Numbered from the stretch's first letter, positions 6,713 to 12,308 are shown. The stretch is 19,264 bases of DNA from an uncultured Bacilli bacterium (GCA_910588025.1 CAJUQG010000024.1:1-19264), one strand, 5' to 3'. The notes: a model not told the origin generated them from the letters alone. Made by a program: numbers and translations.

Positions 6713-7466
6713 TTTAAAGATCTTTAATAATGAAGAATTTGGAGAGATAAGGACAATTTTAGTAAACAAAACACCCTATATATGTTTAGCAGATGTATGT
6801 AAGATACTTGATATTAAAAATGTAAGTCAATGTAAAGAAAGACTTAACCAAAAGGGTATATGTATTACCGACACCCTTACAGCTGGCGGTAAACAACAGA
6901 TGATTTTTATTAATGAAAGTAATTTATATAAAGTTATATTTCAAAGTAGAAAGCCAGAAGCAGAAAAATTTACTGAATGGGTAACAAATGATGTATTACC
7001 AACAATAAGAAAAACTGGTGGATATGTAAGTAATGAAGAAATGTTCATAAATACTTATTTACCATTCGCAGACGAAAATACTAAAAAGTTATTTGGAAAT
7101 ACTTTAAAGACTATTAGAGAGCAGAATGCGATTATAACAGAAATGCAACCTAAAGCTGAATATTTTGATGAATTAGTAGAAAGAAACCTTTTAACTAATT
7201 TGAGAGATACAGCTAAAGAACTAAAAATAGCTCCAGGATTGTTTAACAAGTATCTTTTAGATAATGGTTACCTATATAGAAATATTCAAGGAAAACTTAA
7301 ACCTTACCAAACAAGGATGGAAAAAGGATTGTTTGAATTAAAAGAATTTAAACATAAAAATGGCTATGCAGACAATCAAACATTGGTAACGCCAAAAGGA
7401 AGAGAAACTTTTAGATTATTATTTTCAAAAGATTTTAATCAAACTCAATCAGAAAATGGAGGATAA
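6702..7466 (+). CDS. Phage antirepressor, Bro-N plus KilAC domains
   Basis: A 254-residue protein. Residues about 5-110 are a Bro-N domain (FGEIRTILVNKTPYICLAD, later FTEWVTNDVLPTIRKTGGY). The C-terminal half (about 140-245) is an antirepressor KilAC domain (PKAEYFDELVERN, LRDTAKELKIAPGLFNKYL, TPKGRETFRLLF). Proteins of this type inactivate the phage repressor or bind early DNA, promoting lytic growth. It overlaps cro by 11 nt, so the pair is coupled. The gene ends inside a perfect 15-bp tandem duplication (7451-7480) that also carries ribosome sites for the next gene. Confidence 0.9.
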   Translation: MKNNLKIFNNEEFGEIRTILVNKTPYICLADVCKILDIKNVSQCKERLNQKGICITDTLTAGGKQQMIFINESNLYKVIFQSRKPEAEKFTEWVTNDVLPTIRKTGGYVSNEEMFINTYLPFADENTKKLFGNTLKTIREQNAIITEMQPKAEYFDELVERNLLTNLRDTAKELKIAPGLFNKYLLDNGYLYRNIQGKLKPYQTRMEKGLFELKEFKHKNGYADNQTLVTPKGRETFRLLFSKDFNQTQSENGG

Positions 7467-7480
7467 GAAAATGGAGGATA
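7451..7480 (+). repeat. Perfect 15-bp tandem duplication carrying a ribosome site
   Basis: AGAAAATGGAGGATA occurs twice without a gap (7451-7465 and 7466-7480). Each copy contains GGAGG and an ATG, so two in-frame starts (7471, 7483) of the downstream gene each have a well-spaced ribosome site, while the antirepressor stop lies at the junction. Confidence 0.9.
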
Positions 7481-7725
7481 GTATGAAAGAAAATACAGTT
7501 GAAATAAAAGTAGAACTAATAGGATATGAAGAACTATTAGAAAAACTAAATAACATAAAAAAACTTCTACAAGAAACGGAAGTAAAAGAGACAAAAAAAG
7601 AAAATTATACTTTAGATGATCTAAAACAGAAATTAATTAATAATTTATATGAAAAGCCAAAATATAATTACAATTCACTTGACGTAGATTTACTAAAGAT
7701 TTTATTTGAAAATAATGACATTTAA
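7471..7725 (+). CDS. Small helical phage protein, unknown function
   Basis: An 84-residue acidic/basic helical protein with a conserved-looking beginning (ENTVEIKVELIGYEELLEKL) also seen in small early proteins of Firmicutes phages, followed by a Lys/Glu-rich linker and a helical tail ending FENNDI. ATG 7471 has GGAGG 8 nt upstream; ATG 7483 has GGAGG 5 nt upstream and is equally possible. No motif gives a function. It follows the antirepressor and comes before the first minus-strand insertion. Confidence 0.7.
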   Translation: MEDSMKENTVEIKVELIGYEELLEKLNNIKKLLQETEVKETKKENYTLDDLKQKLINNLYEKPKYNYNSLDVDLLKILFENNDI

Positions 7726-7769
7726 AAAGACTAGATACTGCTAATATCTAATCTAAATTGGAGGGAAAA

Positions 7770-7904
7770 ATGGAAAATTTAGCAAAAGAAATATTAAAAA
7801 TATTTGAAAGAGAAAATATGACATACTTGGAATCGATAAGTTTCATAGACTATTTAACAAATTGCTTAAAAAGAAATGCATTAATAAAAGTTTTAAATAA
7901 ATAA
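7770..7904 (+). CDS. 44-residue helical small protein
   Basis: Reads MENLAKEILKIFER then ENMTYLESISFIDYL, two amphipathic helices with no transmembrane segment. TGGAGGG lies 5 nt before the ATG, a good ribosome site. It resembles the many short early-region phage proteins with an ...Y-x-E-A/S...YL core. It ends 16 nt before the convergent gene 7921-8193. Function unknown. Confidence 0.65.
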   Translation: MENLAKEILKIFERENMTYLESISFIDYLTNCLKRNALIKVLNK

Positions 7905-7920
7905 ACCCTTTATGAACAGA

Positions 7921-8193
7921 TTAATCTATTTTATATGAAAAAGCGTTTATTGCTTCGGTTGCAATAACAGTTTCATTATAGAAAATTATAGAATCTTCTT
8001 GAGAAAATGAAATAGCTACATTAGCAAGAGAAATGCTATTTTTGGGAACTACTGATTGTTCATCAAATATTAATTCTCCTTGATATTTGCAATAATTTGT
8101 TTCAATAAAACACCGTACTTTAATATGCGAATCTTGTTTGTACAAATCGTACAATTTGCAAATAGCACATGATATGTATTCCGAATTATTCAT
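7921..8193 (-). CDS. Minus-strand cassette gene 1, unknown protein
   Basis: A 90-residue soluble-looking protein with four Cys (ISCAICKLYD, then VRCFIETNYCKYQ) and a beta-rich remainder (GELIFDEQ, SLANVAISFSQ, ETVIATEAINAF). It is oriented against the surrounding early operon and has its own ribosome site in the leader TTAGAAAGGAG shared with the other two minus-strand genes and cro; a -10-like TAATAT lies at 8226-8221. Independent expression from the prophage is therefore likely, as in morons. I do not recognise the family; regular alternation suggests a small beta sandwich or barrel. Confidence 0.6.
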   Translation of the reverse strand: MNNSEYISCAICKLYDLYKQDSHIKVRCFIETNYCKYQGELIFDEQSVVPKNSISLANVAISFSQEDSIIFYNETVIATEAINAFSYKID

Positions 8194-8268
8194 AATAAAA
8201 AATCTCCTTTCTAATTATCTATATTAAAAGGAGAAAACCAAAAAATCAAATTAATAATGGAGGATAAG

Positions 8269-8418
8269 ATGAAGATCAAAATAGAAGTATTTTTATCTAA
8301 TTTATGGTATGGATTCGTAGAATTTTTATATGATTTATTTCAGCCAGAAATGCTTTTACCATGGATTAGCTTAATATTATCAATAATATCTGTGATTTGT
8401 GCGATATATCACATTTGA
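8269..8418 (+). CDS. 49-residue single-span membrane protein
   Basis: Reads MKIKIEVFLSNLWYGF, then a C-terminal hydrophobic span (about residues 28-47: LLPWISLILSIISVICAIY). ATGGAGGAT places GGAGG 6 nt before the ATG. The last 10 bases overlap the end of the convergent gene 8409-8927. Small hydrophobic early proteins of this kind can be membrane toxins or modulators, but nothing specific supports that here. Confidence 0.6.
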   Translation: MKIKIEVFLSNLWYGFVEFLYDLFQPEMLLPWISLILSIISVICAIYHI

Positions 8419-8927
8419 TAACTTAGGAAAATTTTTTTAGTGACTTTACCACGAGAAGTATTAAAAGTAATTTTAGTACGTTTATTACTAAAGTTAGAAA
8501 GATCATCAGCAAAATAGACAAAAACAATTGATGTTTCTAAATTATCATATGACTCTAGTCTTATAGGTAGTGAAATACTACTAGTTTCATATTTAATTAT
8601 TTGTCCATAAAGTGTGAAACCATCTCCTTTTAAACCAATTGGAACAGGAACAGCAGATAAACTTTGATTTTCAAAATCTAATTTTATCGAAGAAATATTT
8701 ATAGGGTTTCTACTTTTATTAGCAATATTACAGTTAATGCTTAAACAAAACACTTCGGCATCTTTATAAAAATTAAAATGCTTTTCAGAAAGATTGATTT
8801 TCAAATTTTTCTTATTAACGGAAAATTCATAAACAAAAGTACAAATTGAAATTATTAAAGAAATAACAGAAATAATTAACGAAATATTAGATTCATTCAA
8901 AATTATTACAGATATTGGCTCGTTCAA
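8409..8927 (-). CDS. Minus-strand cassette gene 2, anchored beta-rich protein
   Basis: A 172-residue protein with one N-terminal membrane span (about residues 14-36: ISLIISVISLIISICTF) and a predicted beta-sandwich domain (ISSIKLDFENQSL, SISLPIRLES, TSIVFVYFADD). The start is TTG 8927 with GGAG 8 nt upstream, in the TTAGAAAGGAG leader; TATAAT at 8958-8953 is the likely -10 box. The layout (short anchor plus compact domain, prophage-expressed, counter to the lytic operon) is like superinfection-exclusion or surface-altering moron proteins; that role is inferred from context only. Confidence 0.65.
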   Translation of the reverse strand: MNEPISVIILNESNISLIISVISLIISICTFVYEFSVNKKNLKINLSEKHFNFYKDAEVFCLSINCNIANKSRNPINISSIKLDFENQSLSAVPVPIGLKGDGFTLYGQIIKYETSSISLPIRLESYDNLETSIVFVYFADDLSNFSNKRTKITFNTSRGKVTKKIFLSYQM

Positions 8928-8975
8928 AATAACATCTCCTTTCTAACTTTTTATTATAAATCAAGAAAGAGAGAA

Positions 8976-8999
8976 AAGAAAATAACCACAACGCAAATT
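8976..8999 (+). promoter_or_regulatory. Predicted pairing site for the small RNA (leader of the Xis-like gene)
   Basis: AACCACAACGC (8984-8994) is the exact complement of 4697-4707 of the small RNA. Pairing can extend on both sides with single bulges (8976-8978 and 8980-8982 against 4708-4713; 8996-8999 against 4692-4695). The site lies 27 to 50 nt before the ATG at 9026, just ahead of the AGAGGTG ribosome site at 9014-9020. Confidence 0.45.
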
Positions 9000-9025
9000 A
9001 AATTTAAAAGAAAAGAGGTGAAATT

Positions 9026-9244
9026 ATGCAGTATTACAAGGCTGAAGACGTAATGCAATTAACTGGCGCAAAAATTAATAAAGCATACGAAATTATAAGA
9101 AATTTAAATAAAAAATATAAAAAGAGATTCCCAGAATGTGAACTATTACAAGGAAAAGTTCCTAAATGGTATTTTCATGAAGCAATGGGATTAAAAGAAG
9201 AAGGAGTTGAAGAAAATGAAGCGCAGACTAAGAGTGAAGCCTAA
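9026..9244 (+). CDS. Excisionase-like helix-turn-helix protein
   Basis: A 72-residue protein whose first 50 residues match the short winged-helix/Xis-like DNA-binding proteins of Firmicutes mobile elements: YKAEDVMQLTGAKINKAYEI (recognition helix), LNKKYKKRFPE, then GKVPKWYFHEAM, the usual end of that fold. The tail is acidic. Such proteins act as excisionases or early regulators. AGAGGTG lies before the ATG. Its leader is the predicted target of the phage small RNA encoded beside int, so integrase-side control over excision is an attractive but unproven idea. It overlaps the next gene. Confidence 0.75.
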   Translation: MQYYKAEDVMQLTGAKINKAYEIIRNLNKKYKKRFPECELLQGKVPKWYFHEAMGLKEEGVEENEAQTKSEA

Positions 9245-9413
9245 CGGGAAAGAAATAGTCGAAGTATTCATCACAGGGATGGCGGTAGGCATAATCGGAT
9301 TCATTATAGCAAGTATCATGTCAGTTAGATTTCATTCATTAGAAAATGATCAAAATTATATAAACTCATTAAAAAAGACTGAGATGTTCAGCACACAAAT
9401 CAGTCAAAATTAA
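9216..9413 (+). CDS. Small single-span membrane protein
   Basis: A 65-residue protein: basic N-terminus (MKRRLRVKPNGKE), one hydrophobic span (about residues 16-36, VFITGMAVGIIGFIIASIM) and a polar tail. ATG 9216 is preferred over TTG 9207 because AAGGAG (9201-9206) is 9 nt before it and would touch the TTG. It overlaps the Xis-like gene by 29 nt in another frame. The positive-inside rule puts the N-terminus in the cytoplasm. Function unknown. Confidence 0.6.
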   Translation: MKRRLRVKPNGKEIVEVFITGMAVGIIGFIIASIMSVRFHSLENDQNYINSLKKTEMFSTQISQN

Positions 9414-9432
9414 AACATTTATTTAAAAAATA

Positions 9433-9466
9433 AACAATGTCATTCTAGCATTAATTGTTCAGAATG
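9433..9466 (+). repeat. Interleaved inverted repeats upstream of a small ORF
   Basis: AACAAT (9433-9438) pairs with ATTGTT (9454-9459), and CATTCT (9441-9446) pairs with AGAATG (9461-9466). The two helices are interleaved, so they are most likely mutually exclusive. They sit just before GGGAGG of the ORF at 9485. Confidence 0.4.
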
Positions 9467-9484
9467 TCAAAATGGGAGGTTTAA

Positions 9485-9658
9485 ATGATAAGTTTTATTA
9501 TTAAAGTATTAGGAATAATAACAGGATTATTGATTTTCTTCATCTTCAAAGCAATCTTGTCTAATAATTTCTTTAATAGAAATCGAAGTTGTAGCTATTA
9601 CATAAAAGATAAAAGCCAAATTCATAAGCGTAAGAACATACGAAAAACCAAAATTTAA
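9485..9658 (+). CDS. 57-residue membrane ORF running into an opposing gene
   Basis: The ATG has a strong ribosome site (GGGAGG, 6 nt upstream). The protein starts MISFIIKVLGIITGLLIFF, a clear membrane span, and continues with a polar, basic tail (CSYYIKDKSQIHKRK). From 9527 on, the frame is antisense to the opposing gene, so only the first 14 residues are sequence of its own. The ORF may be an original small gene whose end was replaced when the minus-strand cassette inserted, or a real short toxin-like peptide. Confidence 0.4.
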   Translation: MISFIIKVLGIITGLLIFFIFKAILSNNFFNRNRSCSYYIKDKSQIHKRKNIRKTKI

Positions 9659-9853
9659 TTCTAAAAAAAGTTTTAAACAACTAACAAATAAAAATACAGA
9701 AAATAAATACAAAATTATAATAAAGGTCTTGAATAATACATTATATAACTTACGTTTAGGAATACTTTTAAGCTTAATTAACATTTTATTTGCAACAAAA
9801 ATAATTAGGCTAGAAACTAATGTTGCTAAAACTTGTACTAAAAAATCATACAT
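9527..9853 (-). CDS. Minus-strand cassette gene 3, multi-span membrane protein
   Basis: A 108-residue protein with three hydrophobic segments (about residues 5-26, 44-66 and 71-92), a basic stretch between the first two (KLKSIPKRK) and an acidic tail (DCFEDEENQ). GGAG lies in the shared TTAGAAAGGAG leader before the ATG, and TATAAT at 9880-9875 is the likely -10 box. It is counter-oriented to the early operon and flanked by a 13-bp direct repeat (9467-9479, 9913-9925). Expression from the prophage and an exclusion-type membrane role are plausible but not shown. Confidence 0.65.
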   Translation of the reverse strand: MYDFLVQVLATLVSSLIIFVANKMLIKLKSIPKRKLYNVLFKTFIIILYLFSVFLFVSCLKLFLELNFGFSYVLTLMNLAFIFYVIATTSISIKEIIRQDCFEDEENQ

Positions 9854-9927
9854 AAAAAACTCCTTTCTAATTCAATTATAAAGGAGAATAAACAACAAAA
9901 GAAGACAAAAATTCAAAATGGGAGGGA

Positions 9928-10758
9928 GTGAACAAGAAATGGTGTCATATGAATGAAGCAGGAAAATGGATCAAACTCCACTCAAAAATATTGTTCTGGG
10001 AATGGTATAAAGTTCCAAATACAAGAGATTTATTTATACATTTATTATTAAAAGCAAATTGGAAAGAGGGAAAGTTTCAAGGATATGACATACCTAGAGG
10101 GAGTCTGGTTGCTGGAAGAAAACAACTAGCGGAAGAAACAGGTATGACAGAACAAGAAATAAGAACAGCACTAAATCACTTAAAATCAACCAATGAAATA
10201 ACCATTAAGACAACCAAAAAATTCTCGATAATTACTATAACAAACTATGAATTGTATCAAATGAATAACCAAGTAGATAACCAACAAGTAACCAACAATC
10301 AACCAACAGCTAACCAACAACTAACCACAATAGAAGAATATAAGAATATAGACTATATATCTACTACTAGTAATACGCATGAAGAAAATTTATTTGAGTT
10401 GATCGAAAGAGCTTTTGGGAGAACCTTAAGTTCAAGTGAATATGAAATTATAAACAATTGGCAAAATAACGAGTTAACTAGATATGCAATTAAGCAAGCT
10501 GAATTAGCTAGAGCATTTAATGTGAAGTATATCCAGAGAATCTTAGAAAACTACAAGAAAGAGAATATTAAAACTGTTACTGAAGCAGAAGAAAGAGACC
10601 GAAGGTATCAGGAAAAGAAAAATAAAAAAGCAAATACTATTTACAAACAACAACGAGAAGTACCAAATTGGATGAACGAAACTTTAACAAGTGAGCCAAT
10701 GAATAGTGCAGAAAAAGAAGAAATGGAAAAAATATTAGAAAAATACAAAGGAGAGTAA
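9928..10758 (+). CDS. DnaD-domain phage replication initiator
   Basis: A 276-residue protein. The N-terminal winged-helix domain (about residues 12-105: WIKLHSKILFWEWYKVPN, GSLVAGRKQLAEETGM, IRTALNHLKSTNEITI) binds the origin in replisome organisers of this type. A Gln/Asn-rich linker (about 110-135) is encoded by an 11-bp iteron array. The C-terminal DnaD-like domain (about 155-225: LFELIERAFGRTLSSSE, FNVKYIQRILENYKK) should recruit the host DnaI/DnaC helicase-loading system. GTG 9928 is used; GGAGG is only 2 nt upstream, so an ATG at 9949 is an alternative. It is the first gene of the replication block. Confidence 0.88.
   Translation: MNKKWCHMNEAGKWIKLHSKILFWEWYKVPNTRDLFIHLLLKANWKEGKFQGYDIPRGSLVAGRKQLAEETGMTEQEIRTALNHLKSTNEITIKTTKKFSIITITNYELYQMNNQVDNQQVTNNQPTANQQLTTIEEYKNIDYISTTSNTHEENLFELIERAFGRTLSSSEYEIINNWQNNELTRYAIKQAELARAFNVKYIQRILENYKKENIKTVTEAEERDRRYQEKKNKKANTIYKQQREVPNWMNETLTSEPMNSAEKEEMEKILEKYKGE
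10267..10333 (+). repeat. Iteron array, probable phage replication origin
   Basis: AACCA begins at 10267, 10279, 10290, 10301, 10312 and 10323, spacings 12, 11, 11, 11 and 11 bp. The four central units are AACCAACA plus three variable bases. Because 11 is not a multiple of 3, the reading frame differs from unit to unit, so the repeat is conserved as DNA rather than as peptide. The spacing of about one helical turn puts all sites on one DNA face, as in initiator-binding origins inside phage initiator genes. Confidence 0.75.
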
Positions 10759-10761
10759 AAA

Positions 10762-11064
10762 ATGAAAGCAATGAATTTAATTGGAAAATTAGCAATTAGA
10801 ACAAAACCGATTTGTTATGGTAGAGATGATTTTTCTTTAGAAAAAATAAAAGATTATTCTTATACAACAGAACCAATACATATTTTAAAAGTTACAGATA
10901 GCCACATTATTTATAATTACCAAAGAACTAACCAAGAAGGAATTTTTGGATGTAAGACTTATCTTTTAGATAGCCGTTGGAACGACAATAACTGGATAGA
11001 CTATGAAGAATTAATGCGTGGAATAAAAGAAGATTCTTTAGGAGAACAAGAAAATGCAACCTAA
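10762..11064 (+). CDS. Conserved-looking phage protein, unknown function
   Basis: A 100-residue protein with a beta-rich pattern: LIGKLAIRTKPICYG, EPIHILKVTDSHIIYNY, then a Trp/Asp-rich end (RWNDNNWIDYEELM). It looks like a small SH3- or OB-type barrel, but no family can be named. AAGGAG lies 8 nt before the ATG, 3 nt after the initiator stop. It overlaps the winged-helix gene by 11 nt. Proteins with this IRTKP...DSHI..Y pattern are frequent between rep and helicase-loader positions in Firmicutes phages. Confidence 0.7.
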   Translation: MKAMNLIGKLAIRTKPICYGRDDFSLEKIKDYSYTTEPIHILKVTDSHIIYNYQRTNQEGIFGCKTYLLDSRWNDNNWIDYEELMRGIKEDSLGEQENAT

Positions 11065-11365
11065 GATACCAGGAATAAATCCTTTAATTGAGACTAGAGC
11101 AAAAGCAAATGAGTCAGTAGATAGAAAAACTAGATATCTGCAGATTATAGAAATTTTAGAAGATAGTAAACAACCATTATCAGCTAAAGAAATTTCAGTA
11201 GAAATGTATCGAAGAGGATATGCAAGTACAACAGAAAGAAATCTATCTCATCCTCGTATTCATGAATTATTAGAAAAGGGAATTTTAGAAGTAGCAGGTG
11301 ACAAAGTTTGTCAATTTACGGGACATTCAGTGGGAGTTTTTGAGTTAAGAAAGAAAGAGGTTTAA
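11054..11365 (+). CDS. Winged-helix DNA-binding protein
   Basis: A 103-residue protein with a winged-helix layout: helix YLQIIEILEDSKQPLSA, recognition part KEISVEMYRRGY, then SHPRIHELLEKGILEVAG and a C-terminal wing (GVFELRKKE). It is similar to small winged-helix phage proteins encoded near replication initiators; a role in replication or early regulation is inferred from fold and place. It overlaps the upstream gene by 11 nt and ends 2 nt before the next ATG, so it is translated as part of the block. Confidence 0.7.
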   Translation: MQPKIPGINPLIETRAKANESVDRKTRYLQIIEILEDSKQPLSAKEISVEMYRRGYASTTERNLSHPRIHELLEKGILEVAGDKVCQFTGHSVGVFELRKKEV

Positions 11366-11367
11366 CA

Positions 11368-11796
11368 ATGTTAAAAAAGTGGCTGCAGAGGGTTTTGGGA
11401 ATAGAGAATATAAAAGAATTGATATATATACAAAACAATAATATTTTAGCTCATGATAGGTCAAGTGAAAAACTAATGAGAGAGTATGAAAAAGATAATA
11501 TAAAATTATCACAGATGTTAGAAAATGCTAAAACAGTTTTAATAGCCAAAGAAGAACACATTGAGCTTCAAAATAACATGATATTAGAAAAAGATTCAGA
11601 AATTCAAAGACTGACGCAATTACTTGAAGAGAAAGAAAAAGAATCTCAAAAACATAGTGAATTTGTTAGAAAAACAACAGAGAGATTATTAGAGAATCAA
11701 GAAAAGAAATTAAATCAAAAGAAACCAACTTTAGTCGATTTAAAAATAGAAAAAATGAACAAAATTTCTGAATCAGCAAAGGCAAAACTTAAATGA
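11368..11796 (+). CDS. Coiled-coil protein with basic end, unknown function
   Basis: A 142-residue protein. Residues 1-20 (KKWLQRVLGIENIKEL) could be an amphipathic membrane-binding helix. Most of the rest (about 30-118) is a long heptad-like coiled coil (LQNNMILEKDSEIQRL, LTQLLEEKEKESQK). The end is Lys-rich (KIEKMNKISESAKAKLK). GAAAGAGG lies before the ATG, and ATGA links its stop to the next start. Probably a structural or scaffold-like early protein; no homologue is recognised. Confidence 0.65.
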   Translation: MLKKWLQRVLGIENIKELIYIQNNNILAHDRSSEKLMREYEKDNIKLSQMLENAKTVLIAKEEHIELQNNMILEKDSEIQRLTQLLEEKEKESQKHSEFVRKTTERLLENQEKKLNQKKPTLVDLKIEKMNKISESAKAKLK

Positions 11797-12038
11797 AGTA
11801 TGAGATTACCAGGCATGGATCTGATTATGTTCTATGGAAAAATGTTGAAACAGAGCATGGTGTAGGTTGTTTCAAAATAGTATCTGGAACAAAAGAAGAA
11901 TGTAAGCAAAAACTGGAGGAATTAAATGGAACAGGAACTAGAAAGACTAAAAGCAAGAAACAACGAGTTAGACGGAAACAATCGTCTACTTCTAGAAAAA
12001 ATAAAACAGCTGAGAAAAGAGATAAAAAACAAAGATGA
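11793..12038 (+). CDS. Small protein with basic tail, overlapping a second gene
   Basis: An 81-residue protein: a compact first part (MKYEITRHGSDYVLWK, GCFKIVSGTKEECKQKL) about 46 residues long, then a very basic Ser/Lys/Arg tail (RKTKSKKQRVRRKQSS). The tail is encoded in the same DNA as the first 38 residues of the coiled-coil gene starting at 11926 in another frame, so it may be a by-product of overlap or a true nucleic-acid-binding tail. ATG overlaps the upstream stop (ATGA). Confidence 0.65.
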   Translation: MKYEITRHGSDYVLWKNVETEHGVGCFKIVSGTKEECKQKLEELNGTGTRKTKSKKQRVRRKQSSTSRKNKTAEKRDKKQR

Positions 12039-12102
12039 GATTATCAAAGAAAGAGAAAGAATTATTGCTGAACTTAGATACAAACAACAAAAGCTATTTT
12101 AG
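11926..12102 (+). CDS. 58-residue coiled-coil protein
   Basis: In a different frame from the gene it overlaps, this ORF reads MEQELERLKARNNEL and continues LLLEKIKQLRKEIKN with leucine spacing typical of a short coiled coil, ending KQQKLF. GGAGG lies 6 nt before the ATG at 11926. The regular heptads and the ribosome site argue that it is real. The overlap with the 81-residue gene is 113 nt. Function unknown; dimerisation is expected. Confidence 0.65.
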   Translation: MEQELERLKARNNELDGNNRLLLEKIKQLRKEIKNKDEIIKERERIIAELRYKQQKLF

Positions 12103-12117
12103 AAAAAAGGTGTGTGG

Positions 12118-12306
12118 ATGCTAAAAAATATTATACCAGACGAATTACATAAAATGACAGTTATATGTGAATGTACAGGCCGAGTGAGATTTACTTCAAC
12201 AAGTCCAGATATTTTAGTATGTCGATGGTGTGGCAAAAAGCATTATAGAAATAAACAAATTGAATTTAGAGAAAAATTAAAACAAAAAATGAAAGAAGGA
12301 ATATAG
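12118..12306 (+). CDS. Small Cys-rich, probably zinc-binding protein
   Basis: A 62-residue protein starting MLKNIIPDELHKMTV. It contains ICECTG and, 19 residues on, CRWCGKKHY, an arrangement that can form a zinc knuckle or ribbon with a possible His ligand. The C-terminal third is basic (KQKMKEGI). ATG 12118 with AAGG about 7 nt upstream is preferred to GTG 12112. It ends 2 nt before the next gene. Likely nucleic-acid binding, inferred from composition. Confidence 0.6.
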   Translation: MLKNIIPDELHKMTVICECTGRVRFTSTSPDILVCRWCGKKHYRNKQIEFREKLKQKMKEGI

Positions 12307-12308
12307 AA

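Larger units (their letters stand above)
9467..9925. repeat. 13-bp direct repeats bracketing cassette 3
   Basis: TCAAAATGGGAGG occurs at 9467-9479 and 9913-9925. Both copies contain the ribosome site of a plus-strand gene. The interval holds the minus-strand membrane gene, as if a cassette had been gained by recombination between ribosome-site regions. A chance match of this length next to a common GGGAGG motif cannot be excluded. Confidence 0.5.

Noticed and set aside
7731..7749. TAGATA/TATCTA hairpin as terminator
   Set aside because: A short AT-only stem without a T-run, placed before a ribosome site.
8402..8411. CGATATATCA, nine of ten matches to the first phage operator
   Set aside because: It lies in the coding end of the 49-residue ORF with no promoter nearby; likely chance in AT-rich DNA.
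9433..9466. H-type pseudoknot
   Set aside because: The interleaved stems would leave a one-nucleotide loop to cross a 6-bp helix, which is sterically implausible; alternative hairpins are more likely.
10323..10333. Second small-RNA target (AACCACAA) in the replication initiator gene
   Set aside because: Only the AACCACAA part matches, it lies deep in the coding sequence and is explained as the last iteron.
10267..10333. CRISPR array
   Set aside because: Units are 11 bp with no spacers; no cas genes are present.
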